DNA of 64,000 nt from Streptomyces sp. ITFR-16. Lineage in GTDB: Bacteria; Actinomycetota; Actinomycetes; Streptomycetales; Streptomycetaceae. How positions within the stretch are numbered: the first letter of the stretch is position 1; each line of letters begins with the position of its first letter. Shown here in pieces: positions 8,227 to 16,508 of the stretch. Where the stretch lies: contig NZ_CP134609.1 in the NCBI RefSeq assembly GCF_031844705.1, positions 5,952,001-6,016,000 on the forward strand, in the 5' to 3' direction. Under the pieces are notes generated by a model, which searched no databases, was not told where the DNA came from, and saw only the letters and a program-made list of their open reading frames with translations. The position numbers were made by a program, and so were the translations under genes.

Positions 8227-9609
8227 TCAGGACAGCCGGCGGACCACATGGGCCGAGCCCCGGTCCGCCGGCTCCTCACCCACGTACTCCTGCTCGCGCA
8301 TCTCGCACCAGGCCGGAATGTCGAGCCGGGCCGCCTCGTCGTCGGACAGCACGGTCACCGTCCCGCCCACGGGTACCCCTCCGATCACCTTTGCGAGCTC
8401 GATGACCGGGATCGGGCAGCGCTTCCCGAGCGCGTCGACGACCAGGGAGTTCCGCGCGGCGGGGGAGGGGACGGCGGCGGCGGGCGCGCCCAGCTTCTCC
8501 CGTACCCCCGCGACCAGCCCGGGAAGCTCCGCGAGGAAGCGGTCGACGTCCTCGCCGGACGTGCCCGACGGCAGCGACACCCGGACGTTGCCCTCGGACA
8601 GCACGCCCATCGCCTTGAGCACATGGCTCGGTGTCAGGGTGCTGCTCGTGCAGGACGAACCGGACGACACGGAGAAACCGGCCCGGTCCAGCTCGTGCAG
8701 CAGTGTCTCCCCGTCGACATAGAGACAGGAGAAGGTCACCAGGTGCGGCAGCCGCAGCACCGGATCGCCGACCACCTCCACATCGGGCACCAGCGCCGGC
8801 ACCCGGCCGCGGATCCGGTCCACCAGCTCCCGCAGCCGCTCCGACTCCGCGGCGGCCTCGGCCCGTACCGCCCGCAGGGACGCCGCGGCCGCGACGATCG
8901 CCGGCAGGTTCTCGAAGCCGGGGGCCCGGCCCGACTCCCGCTCGTCGGACGGGCCTTGGGGCGCGAACCGCACTCCCTTGCGCACCGCGAGCAGCCCGAC
9001 CCCGGCCGGTCCGCCCCATTTGTGCGCGCTGCCCGCCAGCAGCGACCAGCCATCCGGCACCGGCCCCCACCCCAGCGACTGCGCCGCGTCCACCAGCAGC
9101 GGGACCCCCGCGTCCCGGCACAGCCCGGCGGCCTCGGCCACCGGCTGGAGGGTGCCGACCTCGTGGTTGGCCGACTGCAGACAGGCCAGCGCGGTGTCCT
9201 CGCGCAGGGCCCGCGCGTACGTCTCCGGGCTCACCGCGCCCGAGCGGTCCACCGGCACCTCGGTGACCGAGCCGCCCCGGTCCGCATGGTCCGCCGCCGC
9301 GTGCAGCACCGACGAGTGTTCGACCGCCGACACCACCAGATGGCCGCCGACACGCCGACGCCCGGCGAGAGCTCCGGAAATTCCCGCGTGCACCGCCCGG
9401 GTGCCCGATGAGGTGAAGGTGAGCTCGTCGGGGCGGCAGCCGACGGCCTCCGCCGACGCCTCCCTGGCCGCGTCCAGCAGCAGCCGGGCCCGCCGCCCTT
9501 CCCGGTAGAGCCTGGCCGGATCGGCCCAGCCCTCGTCCAGTGCGGCAAGCAGCGCCTGACGGGCGACGGGGTGCAGGGGTGCGGCGGACGCCGCGTCGAA
9601 GTAGGGCAC
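8227..9609 (-). CDS. Cysteine desulfurase fused to a TusA sulfur-carrier domain
   Basis: Residues 1 to about 375 form a class V, NifS/IscS-type cysteine desulfurase. The PLP lysine is in GSAHKWGG (Lys197), the PLP-binding His is in SANHEVG, and the persulfide cysteine is in SSGSSC (Cys320). After a Pro/Ala linker, residues about 388-450 are a TusA domain with the sulfur-accepting Cys in DALGKRCPIPV (Cys398). The fusion would pass sulfur from Cys320 to Cys398 within one chain. By family knowledge TusA relays sulfur for tRNA thiolation or cofactor synthesis. The nearby ErpA carrier suggests a shared sulfur supply. Confidence 0.92.
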   Translation of the reverse strand: MPYFDAASAAPLHPVARQALLAALDEGWADPARLYREGRRARLLLDAAREASAEAVGCRPDELTFTSSGTRAVHAGISGALAGRRRVGGHLVVSAVEHSSVLHAAADHADRGGSVTEVPVDRSGAVSPETYARALREDTALACLQSANHEVGTLQPVAEAAGLCRDAGVPLLVDAAQSLGWGPVPDGWSLLAGSAHKWGGPAGVGLLAVRKGVRFAPQGPSDERESGRAPGFENLPAIVAAAASLRAVRAEAAAESERLRELVDRIRGRVPALVPDVEVVGDPVLRLPHLVTFSCLYVDGETLLHELDRAGFSVSSGSSCTSSTLTPSHVLKAMGVLSEGNVRVSLPSGTSGEDVDRFLAELPGLVAGVREKLGAPAAAVPSPAARNSLVVDALGKRCPIPVIELAKVIGGVPVGGTVTVLSDDEAARLDIPAWCEMREQEYVGEEPADRGSAHVVRRLS

Positions 9610-9780
9610 CCGGTCACGCTAGCCCGGCCCCGCCCGGGGACCGGGACCGGCCGGGCTCCGCGGCGGCGGAGAACCGGGAGAGGGGGCGTCAGATGGCCGC
9701 CGGAGGCGCGAATTCCACCCCTTCGGGGAGTCGGGCGGCGCGTTGGGCACCCTCCCCGCGCGGCCCCAAATAGCGTCCAG

Positions 9781-9811
9781 TAGGGTTTGGTCCGCATAAA
9801 CATCCAAACCC
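9781..9811 (+). promoter_or_regulatory. ctaC promoter -10 region with inverted repeat
   Basis: TAGGGT (9781-9786) is a good HrdB-type -10. It sits inside one arm of an inverted repeat, GGGTTTGG (9783-9790) with CCAAACCC (9804-9811). The repeat spans the -10 and the expected start site, the geometry of a repressor operator. No clear -35 box is seen. Confidence 0.45.
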
Positions 9812-9890
9812 CTGCCCGCGTCAGGGCCGGCGACCGACCAGCGAGACGGGCGCGCCGACCGTGCGGGCGAGACTCTCGGGAAGGCGCTAC

Positions 9891-10853
9891 GTGAGTCCCA
9901 ACGGCTCCGACCGCTCGTCGCGGCGCCCGATGCGGCGGAAGCTGCCGCAGGTGCTGACTGCGGGCCTGATCCTGGCGACCGCCACCGGTTGCACATACAA
10001 GGACTTCCCCCGCCTTGGTATGCCTACGCCGGTAACGGAAGAGGCCCCACGGATCCTTTCCCTCTGGCAGGGCTCGTGGGCGGCTGCGCTCGCCACGGGC
10101 GTGCTGGTCTGGGGCCTGATCCTGTGGAGCGTCATCTTCCACCGGCGCAGCCGCACCAAGGTGGAGGTACCTCCGCAGACCCGGTACAACATGCCCATCG
10201 AGGCGCTGTACACCGTGGTCCCTCTGATCATCGTCTCGGTGTTGTTCTACTTCACCGCGCGCGACGAATCGAAGCTCCTCGAGCTCTCCCCGAAGCCCGC
10301 CCACACCATCAACGTGGTCGGCTACCAGTGGAGCTGGGGTTTCAACTACATCGAGAACGTGGACGGCTCGGCCGCCACGGGCAACGAGGTCCCCAAGGAG
10401 CTCGACGCCATCCCGGACAGGTTCCGCAAGGAGTTCCCGAAGGGTGCGGACGGCGTCTACGACGTCGGTATCCCGGGCACTCGGAACCCGCAGAACGGCA
10501 ACCCGGGGCCGACCCTCTGGCTGCCCAAGGGTGAGAAGGTCCGTTTCATCCTGACTTCGCGTGACGTCATCCACTCCTTCTGGGTGGTGCCGTTCCTCAT
10601 GAAGCAGGACGTCATTCCGGGCCACACCAACGCCTTCGAGGTGACTCCCAACCAGGAGGGCACCTTCAAGGGCAAGTGCGCCGAGCTCTGCGGCGTCGAC
10701 CACTCCCGGATGCTCTTCAACGTCAAGGTCGTCTCCCCGGAGCGCTACCAGGCGCACCTGAAGGAGCTGGCGAAGAAGGGCCAGACGGGCTACGTGCCGG
10801 CCGGCATCGAGCAGACTGACCCGGCCAGGAATGCGGAGACGAACAAACTGTGA
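9891..10853 (+). CDS. ctaC: Cytochrome c oxidase subunit II (aa3 type)
   Basis: Subunit II carries the CuA centre that accepts electrons for the aa3 oxidase. The CuA motif CAELCGVDHSRM (Cys, Cys, His, Met) is intact. The N-terminus has a lipoprotein signal with lipobox TATGC (Cys34), then two transmembrane segments at about 55-80 and 95-115. GTG at 9891 is preceded by GGGAAGG. The stop overlaps the ctaD start by 4 nt (GTGA). This is the first gene of ctaC-ctaD-ctaF. Confidence 0.97.
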   Translation: MSPNGSDRSSRRPMRRKLPQVLTAGLILATATGCTYKDFPRLGMPTPVTEEAPRILSLWQGSWAAALATGVLVWGLILWSVIFHRRSRTKVEVPPQTRYNMPIEALYTVVPLIIVSVLFYFTARDESKLLELSPKPAHTINVVGYQWSWGFNYIENVDGSAATGNEVPKELDAIPDRFRKEFPKGADGVYDVGIPGTRNPQNGNPGPTLWLPKGEKVRFILTSRDVIHSFWVVPFLMKQDVIPGHTNAFEVTPNQEGTFKGKCAELCGVDHSRMLFNVKVVSPERYQAHLKELAKKGQTGYVPAGIEQTDPARNAETNKL

Positions 10854-12586
10854 GCATCCTCAACGAACCTCAGGGTGCCGCGGCAGCAGACGACTCGTAC
10901 GAGGACGAGCTGCCGGTCCGGCGCAAGCAGCCGGGAAACGTCGTCATCAAGTGGCTGACCACCACTGACCACAAGACGATCGGCACGATGTACCTGGTCA
11001 CATCGTTCGCGTTCTTCTGCATCGGCGGTCTGATGGCGCTCTTCATGCGCGCCGAACTGGCCCGGCCCGGCACGCAGATCATGTCGAACGAGCAGTTCAA
11101 CCAGGCGTTCACGATGCACGGCACGATCATGCTGCTGATGTTCGCGACGCCGCTGTTCGCCGGATTCGCGAACTGGATCATGCCGCTGCAGATCGGCGCG
11201 CCCGACGTGGCGTTCCCGCGGCTGAACATGTTCGCGTACTGGCTGTACCTCTTCGGCTCGATCCTCGCGGTGGCCGGCTTCCTCACCCCGCAGGGTGCGG
11301 CCGACTTCGGCTGGTTCGCCTACTCCCCGCTGTCGGACGCGGTCCGTTCGCCGGGCGTCGGCGCCGACATGTGGATCATGGGTCTGGCCTTCTCCGGCTT
11401 CGGCACGATCCTCGGTTCGGTCAACTTCATCACCACGATCATCTGCATGCGCGCGCCCGGCATGACGATGTTCCGCATGCCGATCTTCGTCTGGAACGTC
11501 CTGCTGACCGGTGTGCTGGTCCTGCTGGCCTTCCCGGTCCTCGCGGCGGCGCTCTTCGCGCTGGAGGCGGACCGTAAATTCGGTGCGCACGTCTTCGACG
11601 CGGCCAATGGCGGCGCATTGCTCTGGCAACACCTCTTCTGGTTCTTCGGCCATCCAGAGGTGTACATCATCGCCTTGCCGTTCTTCGGGATCATTTCGGA
11701 AGTGATCCCGGTCTTCAGCCGCAAGCCGATGTTCGGTTACATCGGCCTGGTGGCCGCGACGATCTCCATCGCCGGCCTCTCGGTGACCGTGTGGGCGCAC
11801 CACATGTACGTCACCGGCGGTGTGCTGCTGCCGTTCTTCTCCTTCATGACGTTCCTCATCGCGGTGCCCACCGGGGTGAAGTTCTTCAACTGGATCGGCA
11901 CGATGTGGAAGGGCTCGCTGTCCTTCGAGACACCGATGCTCTGGGCGATCGGCTTCCTGATCACCTTCACCTTCGGTGGTCTGACCGGTGTCATCCTGGC
12001 CTCGCCGCCGATGGACTTCCACGTCTCGGACTCGTACTTCGTGGTCGCGCACTTCCACTACGTCGTCTTCGGCACCGTGGTGTTCGCGATGTTCTCCGGA
12101 TTCCACTTCTGGTGGCCGAAGTTCACCGGCAAGATGCTCGACGAGCGGCTCGGGAAGATCACCTTCTGGACGCTGTTCGTGGGCTTCCACGGCACGTTCC
12201 TGGTGCAGCACTGGCTGGGCGCGGAAGGCATGCCGCGCCGGTACGCCGACTATCTGGCGGCCGACGGCTTCACCGCGCTGAACACCATCTCGACGATCTC
12301 CTCGTTCCTGCTGGGCCTGTCGATCCTGCCGTTCCTCTACAACGTGTGGAAGACGGCCAAGTACGGCAAGAAGATCGAGGTCGACGACCCGTGGGGCTAC
12401 GGCCGTTCGCTGGAGTGGGCGACGTCGTGCCCGCCGCCGCGGCACAACTTCCTCACCCTGCCCCGGATCCGCTCCGAATCCCCGGCGTTCGACCTGCACC
12501 ACCCGGAGATCACGGCGCTGGAGCAGCTGGACCACCTCTCCGAGGGTGACAAGGCGCTCGCCGGCGGCAAGGAGGCGGGCAAGTGA
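10850..12586 (+). CDS. ctaD: Cytochrome c oxidase subunit I (aa3 type)
   Basis: This is the 578-residue catalytic heme-copper subunit with about 12 membrane helices. The CuB/Tyr motif is GHPEVYII, and the paired helix-X histidine motif is seen in VVAHFHYV. It reduces O2 to water and pumps protons. It overlaps ctaC upstream and ctaF downstream by 4 nt each, so the three subunits are translationally coupled. Confidence 0.98.
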   Translation: MSILNEPQGAAAADDSYEDELPVRRKQPGNVVIKWLTTTDHKTIGTMYLVTSFAFFCIGGLMALFMRAELARPGTQIMSNEQFNQAFTMHGTIMLLMFATPLFAGFANWIMPLQIGAPDVAFPRLNMFAYWLYLFGSILAVAGFLTPQGAADFGWFAYSPLSDAVRSPGVGADMWIMGLAFSGFGTILGSVNFITTIICMRAPGMTMFRMPIFVWNVLLTGVLVLLAFPVLAAALFALEADRKFGAHVFDAANGGALLWQHLFWFFGHPEVYIIALPFFGIISEVIPVFSRKPMFGYIGLVAATISIAGLSVTVWAHHMYVTGGVLLPFFSFMTFLIAVPTGVKFFNWIGTMWKGSLSFETPMLWAIGFLITFTFGGLTGVILASPPMDFHVSDSYFVVAHFHYVVFGTVVFAMFSGFHFWWPKFTGKMLDERLGKITFWTLFVGFHGTFLVQHWLGAEGMPRRYADYLAADGFTALNTISTISSFLLGLSILPFLYNVWKTAKYGKKIEVDDPWGYGRSLEWATSCPPPRHNFLTLPRIRSESPAFDLHHPEITALEQLDHLSEGDKALAGGKEAGK

Positions 12587-12981
12587 AGATCCAGGGCAAG
12601 ATGTTCCTCGGCCTGGCGCTGTTCATCCTCGTCATGGCCATCACGTACGGGGTGTGGTCCAAGGAGCCGGTCGGCACCACCGCACTCGTCCTGGCCTTCG
12701 GCCTGAGCGTCATGATCGGCTTCTACCTGGCCTTCACGGCCCGGCGGGTCGACGCGCTGGCGCAGGACAACAAGGAAGCCGACGTGGCGGACGAGGCCGG
12801 CGACGTGGGGTTCTTCTCCCCGCACAGCTGGCAGCCGCTCTCGCTGGCGGTCGGCGGTCTGCTCGCCTTCATGGGAGTCGTCTTCGGCTGGTGGCTGCTC
12901 TACTTCTCGGCCCCGGTCATCCTGATCGGTCTGTTCGGCTGGGTCTTCGAGTACTACCGCGGCGAGAACCGCACCCAGTGA
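12583..12981 (+). CDS. ctaF: Actinobacterial cytochrome c oxidase subunit IV
   Basis: This 132-residue protein has four predicted hydrophobic helices and lacks cofactor ligands. It matches the small subunit IV of actinobacterial bcc-aa3 oxidases in size and position. GTG start overlaps the end of ctaD by 4 nt. Confidence 0.93.
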   Translation: MKIQGKMFLGLALFILVMAITYGVWSKEPVGTTALVLAFGLSVMIGFYLAFTARRVDALAQDNKEADVADEAGDVGFFSPHSWQPLSLAVGGLLAFMGVVFGWWLLYFSAPVILIGLFGWVFEYYRGENRTQ

Positions 12982-13014
12982 CACCGCTCCACCTGTGACA
13001 TCGCTCCACCTGAC

Positions 13015-13051
13015 GGGGGGCCCGCACTTCCACGCGAAGTGCGGGCCCCCC
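13015..13051 (+). terminator. Terminator of ctaCDF
   Basis: A 16-bp perfect stem (13015-13030 and 13036-13051) with a 5-nt loop follows ctaF by 33 bp and precedes the L,D-transpeptidase promoter. Confidence 0.85.
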
Positions 13052-13091
13052 GTTTGCAGTCATCCGGCGCGCTGAATCGGATGAATCTTCT

Positions 13092-13097
13092 TAGCGT
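13092..13097 (+). promoter_or_regulatory. TAGCGT -10 box for a probable leaderless L,D-transpeptidase mRNA
   Basis: TAGCGT lies 6 nt before the ATG at 13104 and there is no ribosome-binding site. The transcript would then start at the start codon itself. Confidence 0.5.
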
Positions 13098-13103
13098 GGG
13101 TTC

Positions 13104-14360
13104 ATGAACCACACGCCGCGCATCCGTCCCGTAGTGAGCTGCACTCTGCTGGTCGTGACCCTGGTCGCAGGGGCGACAGCCTGTGGGGAGTCCGGCAGCC
13201 ATCCGCTCTCGGCGAAGCCGTACGACGCGGCGGACGAGATCTCCTCCAACGCCCCCGACGGCGGGGAGAAGGTCGACCCGGACAAGCCCCTCGAAGTCAG
13301 CGTCGACGGCGACGACGGCCGGATCACCGATGTGACGGCCGTGGACACCGAAGGACGCCATCTGGCGGGCGAACTCGACGCCGACGGCCACCGCTGGCAC
13401 TCCACCGCCCCGCTGGCCGCGGGCACCCGCTACTCCGTCAGGGTCAGCATGGAGGACGACGACGGCGCCCCAGGCGTCCGTACGCTCTCCTTCGAGACCG
13501 CGGCGGCCAAGAAGTTCCTGAAGGTCACCTTCGGCCCGCAGGCGGGCACCTACGGCGTCGGACAGCCCGTCACGGCGCAACTCAGCGCCCCCGTCACCGA
13601 CAACGCCGCCCGCGCCACCGTGGAGCGCGCGCTCAAGGTCCGCTCCACGCCCGCCGTGACCGGCTCCTGGTACTGGGTCGACGACAAGACGCTGCACTAC
13701 CGCCCGCAGGAGTACTGGCCGGCCAAGGCCACCATCGAGGTCAGCAGCAACCTGGCCGGCATCAAGGTGACCAACGCCCTCTACGGGGCCCCCGCGAAGT
13801 CGCTGAAGATCACCACCGGCGACCGCGTGGAGGCCATCACCGACGCCTCGGAGCACTCCATGACGGTGCTGCGCAACGGCGAAGTGATCAACACCATTCC
13901 GGTCACCACCGGCAAGCCCGGCTTCGACACGCGCAACGGCGTCAAGGTCGTGCTGGGCAAGGAGTACTACGTACGTATGCGCGGGGAGTCCATCGGGATC
14001 GCCGAGGGCTCGGCCGACTCGTACGACCTGCCGGTCTACTACGCGACCCGGGTCACCTGGAGCGGGGAGTACGTCCACGCGGCGCCCTGGTCCACCGGAT
14101 CGCAGGGGTACGCCAACGTCAGCCACGGCTGCACCGGCATGAGCACCAGCGAGGCCGAGTGGTTCTTCAACACCGTGCGCGAGGGCGACATCGTCAAGGT
14201 CGTCGGCAGCGACGGCGAGACCATGACGCCCTTCGACAACGGCTACGGAGACTGGAACCTGTCCTGGGCCAAGTGGCAGAAGGGCAGCGCGCTCACCAAC
14301 GACACCACCGCGAACCGCGTCGACACGGTCCGGGCGGCGCGGCTGCGCCCCCAGGTCTGA
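13104..14360 (+). CDS. L,D-transpeptidase lipoprotein
   Basis: The enzyme makes 3-3 cross-links in peptidoglycan outside the membrane. A lipoprotein signal ends in VAGATAC (Cys27). Two Ig-like/LdtMt2-like beta domains follow at about 50-220, then the YkuD catalytic domain at about 225-370 with HAAPWS and SHGCTGMS (His341, Cys343). The C-terminal tail is Trp-rich and resembles the extension seen in mycobacterial Ldt enzymes. Length (418 aa) is normal for this class. It sits alone between terminators in the respiratory region. Confidence 0.93.
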   Translation: MNHTPRIRPVVSCTLLVVTLVAGATACGESGSHPLSAKPYDAADEISSNAPDGGEKVDPDKPLEVSVDGDDGRITDVTAVDTEGRHLAGELDADGHRWHSTAPLAAGTRYSVRVSMEDDDGAPGVRTLSFETAAAKKFLKVTFGPQAGTYGVGQPVTAQLSAPVTDNAARATVERALKVRSTPAVTGSWYWVDDKTLHYRPQEYWPAKATIEVSSNLAGIKVTNALYGAPAKSLKITTGDRVEAITDASEHSMTVLRNGEVINTIPVTTGKPGFDTRNGVKVVLGKEYYVRMRGESIGIAEGSADSYDLPVYYATRVTWSGEYVHAAPWSTGSQGYANVSHGCTGMSTSEAEWFFNTVREGDIVKVVGSDGETMTPFDNGYGDWNLSWAKWQKGSALTNDTTANRVDTVRAARLRPQV

Positions 14361-14411
14361 CGGCCGGGGGTGCGCTGCCCCTCGGAGGGACTACCGGTGG
14401 AGTGCGGGGGC

Positions 14412-14813
14412 TCAGGCCTCCACGGACAGCCTGGCGCGCAGCAGGGCGGCCAGCGCGTCCGCGAACTCCACCGGTTCGACCGGGAGGGTCACCGCGGCGT
14501 CCGCACGGCTCCAGGTGGCCAGCCAGGCGTCCTGGGGGCGGCCGATCAGGAGCAGCACCGGCGGGCAGCGGAAGATCTCGTCCTTGATCTGCCGGCAGAC
14601 GCCCATCCCGCCCGCCGGGGCCGTCTCGCCGTCCAGTACGCAGACGTCGACGCCCCCGTGGTCCAGCGCGTCCAGGACGGCGGGCAGGGTGGCGCACTCC
14701 AGGAACTCCACCGGTGGCACGTCCGCCGCGGGCCTGCGTCCCGCGGCCAGCCTCACCTGCTCACGGGTGTGTGCGTTGTCGCTGTAGACCAGGACCGTGG
14801 CGGTCGGCTGCAT
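14412..14813 (-). CDS. Stand-alone receiver-like (pseudo-receiver) protein
   Basis: The 133-residue protein has the alternating beta-alpha pattern of a response-regulator receiver. A possible phospho-acceptor Asp is in CVLDGE. The acidic pair near the N-terminus is reduced to a single Asp (YSDNAH), and the conserved Lys-Pro after strand 5 is replaced by LPVEP, so normal phosphorylation chemistry is doubtful. There is no output domain. ATG at 14813 is chosen because GGAGG lies 5-6 nt upstream. It is divergent from ctaE. Confidence 0.75.
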   Translation of the reverse strand: MQPTATVLVYSDNAHTREQVRLAAGRRPAADVPPVEFLECATLPAVLDALDHGGVDVCVLDGETAPAGGMGVCRQIKDEIFRCPPVLLLIGRPQDAWLATWSRADAAVTLPVEPVEFADALAALLRARLSVEA

Positions 14814-15004
14814 GGTTCCTCCGTGACATCTGTGTCTTCGGGGCTTTCGGGGCACTCGGTCTGTGAGAGCTGTCCGATGCGCGGATCGTACTCCGCCCGA
14901 CAGCCTGTCAGCACCGCCCGGGACAGCGGATCCATGGGCCGTTCGGGCAGGACACACCCCCCTGACACACCGAACGGCACCCCCCGGAGTGAGGGCGGGA
15001 TAAG

Positions 15005-15025
15005 CGACCGACATAATGTCGGTCG
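15005..15025 (+). promoter_or_regulatory. Perfect palindrome over the ctaE start codon
   Basis: CGACCGACAT (15005-15014) and its exact complement (15016-15025) flank a single central A. The ATG of ctaE is the first triplet of the right arm. With almost no loop it suits a dimeric DNA-binding protein better than an RNA hairpin. Confidence 0.55.
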
Positions 15026-15636
15026 TGGCGACAGCAACGACAGTAGAAACCGGGCACGCGCACCCGTCGGTCAATCGGCCGAACCTCACCAGCGTCGGAA
15101 CCATCATCTGGTTGAGTTCCGAGCTGATGTTCTTCGCGGCCCTCTTCGCGATGTACTTCACCCTGCGATCGGTGACCGGAGCGGATCACTGGAAGGAAAT
15201 GGCATCCGCCCTGAACTTCCCGTTCTCGGCGACGAACACCACGATCCTGGTGCTCTCCTCACTCACCTGCCAGCTCGGCGTCTTCGCCGCGGAGCGGGGC
15301 GACGTGAAGAAGCTCCGTGCCTGGTTCGTGATCACGTTCGTGATGGGTGCGATCTTCATCGGAGGCCAGGTCTTCGAGTACACGGAGCTGGTGAAGAAGG
15401 ACGGCCTCTCGCTGTCCTCGGATCCGTACGGCTCGGTGTTCTACCTGACCACCGGCTTCCACGGTCTGCATGTGACAGGCGGTCTCATCGCCTTCCTGCT
15501 CGTTCTGGGCAGGACATACGCGGCCAAGAGGTTCACCCATGAACAGGCGACCGCTGCCATCGTCGTGTCCTATTACTGGCACTTCGTCGATGTCGTGTGG
15601 ATCGGCCTCTTCGCCACGATCTACATGATCAAGTAA
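15016..15636 (+). CDS. ctaE: Cytochrome c oxidase subunit III
   Basis: The 206-residue subunit has five membrane helices and the typical GFHGLHVTGG and YWHFVDVVWIGLF motifs. It stabilises the aa3 oxidase and its proton uptake. I keep ATG 15016; GTG 15025 is an alternative. It is the first gene of ctaE-qcrC-qcrA-qcrB, which places an oxidase subunit with the bcc complex, consistent with the bcc-aa3 supercomplex of actinobacteria. Confidence 0.96.
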   Translation: MSVVATATTVETGHAHPSVNRPNLTSVGTIIWLSSELMFFAALFAMYFTLRSVTGADHWKEMASALNFPFSATNTTILVLSSLTCQLGVFAAERGDVKKLRAWFVITFVMGAIFIGGQVFEYTELVKKDGLSLSSDPYGSVFYLTTGFHGLHVTGGLIAFLLVLGRTYAAKRFTHEQATAAIVVSYYWHFVDVVWIGLFATIYMIK

Positions 15637-15698
15637 CCGGGCCCGAGCCCGAACCACATCCAGCATCGACGCAGAAGATCCTGACACCGGGGTAATCC

Positions 15699-16508
15699 GT
15701 GAAAAAGCTCTCCGCACGACGACGCCATCCGTTGGCGGCGGTCGTCGTACTACTCCTCGCGCTGGCGGCCACTGGGGGGCTGTACGCCGCGTTTGCGCCC
15801 GCGAGTAAGGCGCAGGCCGACGACACCGCCCAGTCCCTCGCCATCGACGAGGGCAAGAAGCTGTACTCCGTCGGTTGCGCCAGCTGCCACGGAACCGGCG
15901 GTCAGGGCACCACCGACGGGCCCTCGCTTGTCGGCGTGGGCTCCGCCGCCGTGGACTTCCAGGTCGGTACGGGCCGTATGCCGGCGCAGCAGCCGGGCGC
16001 CCAGGTACCGAAGAAGAAGGTCATCTACACCCAGGCCGAGATCGACCAGCTCGCGGCGTACGTCGCGTCGCTCGGCGCCGGTCCGATCGTCCCGACCAAG
16101 AGCCAGGTCAGCCCTGAGGGCGCGGACGTCGCCAAGGGTGGCGACCTGTTCCGTACCAACTGCGCGCAGTGCCACAACTTCACCGGCGAGGGCGGTGCCC
16201 TGACGAAGGGCAAGTACGCCCCCAGCCTCGAGGGCGTGGACCCGAAGCACATCTACGAGGCCATGCAGACGGGCCCGCAGAGCATGCCGTCCTTCCCGGA
16301 CTCGACGATGCCCGAGCAGCAGAAGAAGGACATCATCGCGTACGTCCAGACCGTGAACAGCGGTGAGTCGGAGAGCCCCGGCGGCCTCAAGCTGGGCGGC
16401 CTCGGTCCGGTCAGCGAGGGTCTGTTCGGCTGGATCTTCGGACTCGGCGCACTGATCGCAGTTGCCGTCTGGGTCGCGGCCCACACCGCTAAGGCCAAGA
16501 AGTCATGA
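15699..16508 (+). CDS. qcrC: Diheme cytochrome c subunit of the bcc complex
   Basis: Two CXXCH heme sites are visible, CASCH and CAQCH, each followed by a Met axial-ligand candidate (GRMPAQ, QSMPSFP). An N-terminal membrane segment and a C-terminal one (about 237-262) anchor it. In actinobacteria this diheme subunit replaces soluble cytochrome c and passes electrons directly to CuA of CtaC. GTG start at 15699; the stop overlaps qcrA by 4 nt. Confidence 0.97.
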   Translation: MKKLSARRRHPLAAVVVLLLALAATGGLYAAFAPASKAQADDTAQSLAIDEGKKLYSVGCASCHGTGGQGTTDGPSLVGVGSAAVDFQVGTGRMPAQQPGAQVPKKKVIYTQAEIDQLAAYVASLGAGPIVPTKSQVSPEGADVAKGGDLFRTNCAQCHNFTGEGGALTKGKYAPSLEGVDPKHIYEAMQTGPQSMPSFPDSTMPEQQKKDIIAYVQTVNSGESESPGGLKLGGLGPVSEGLFGWIFGLGALIAVAVWVAAHTAKAKKS

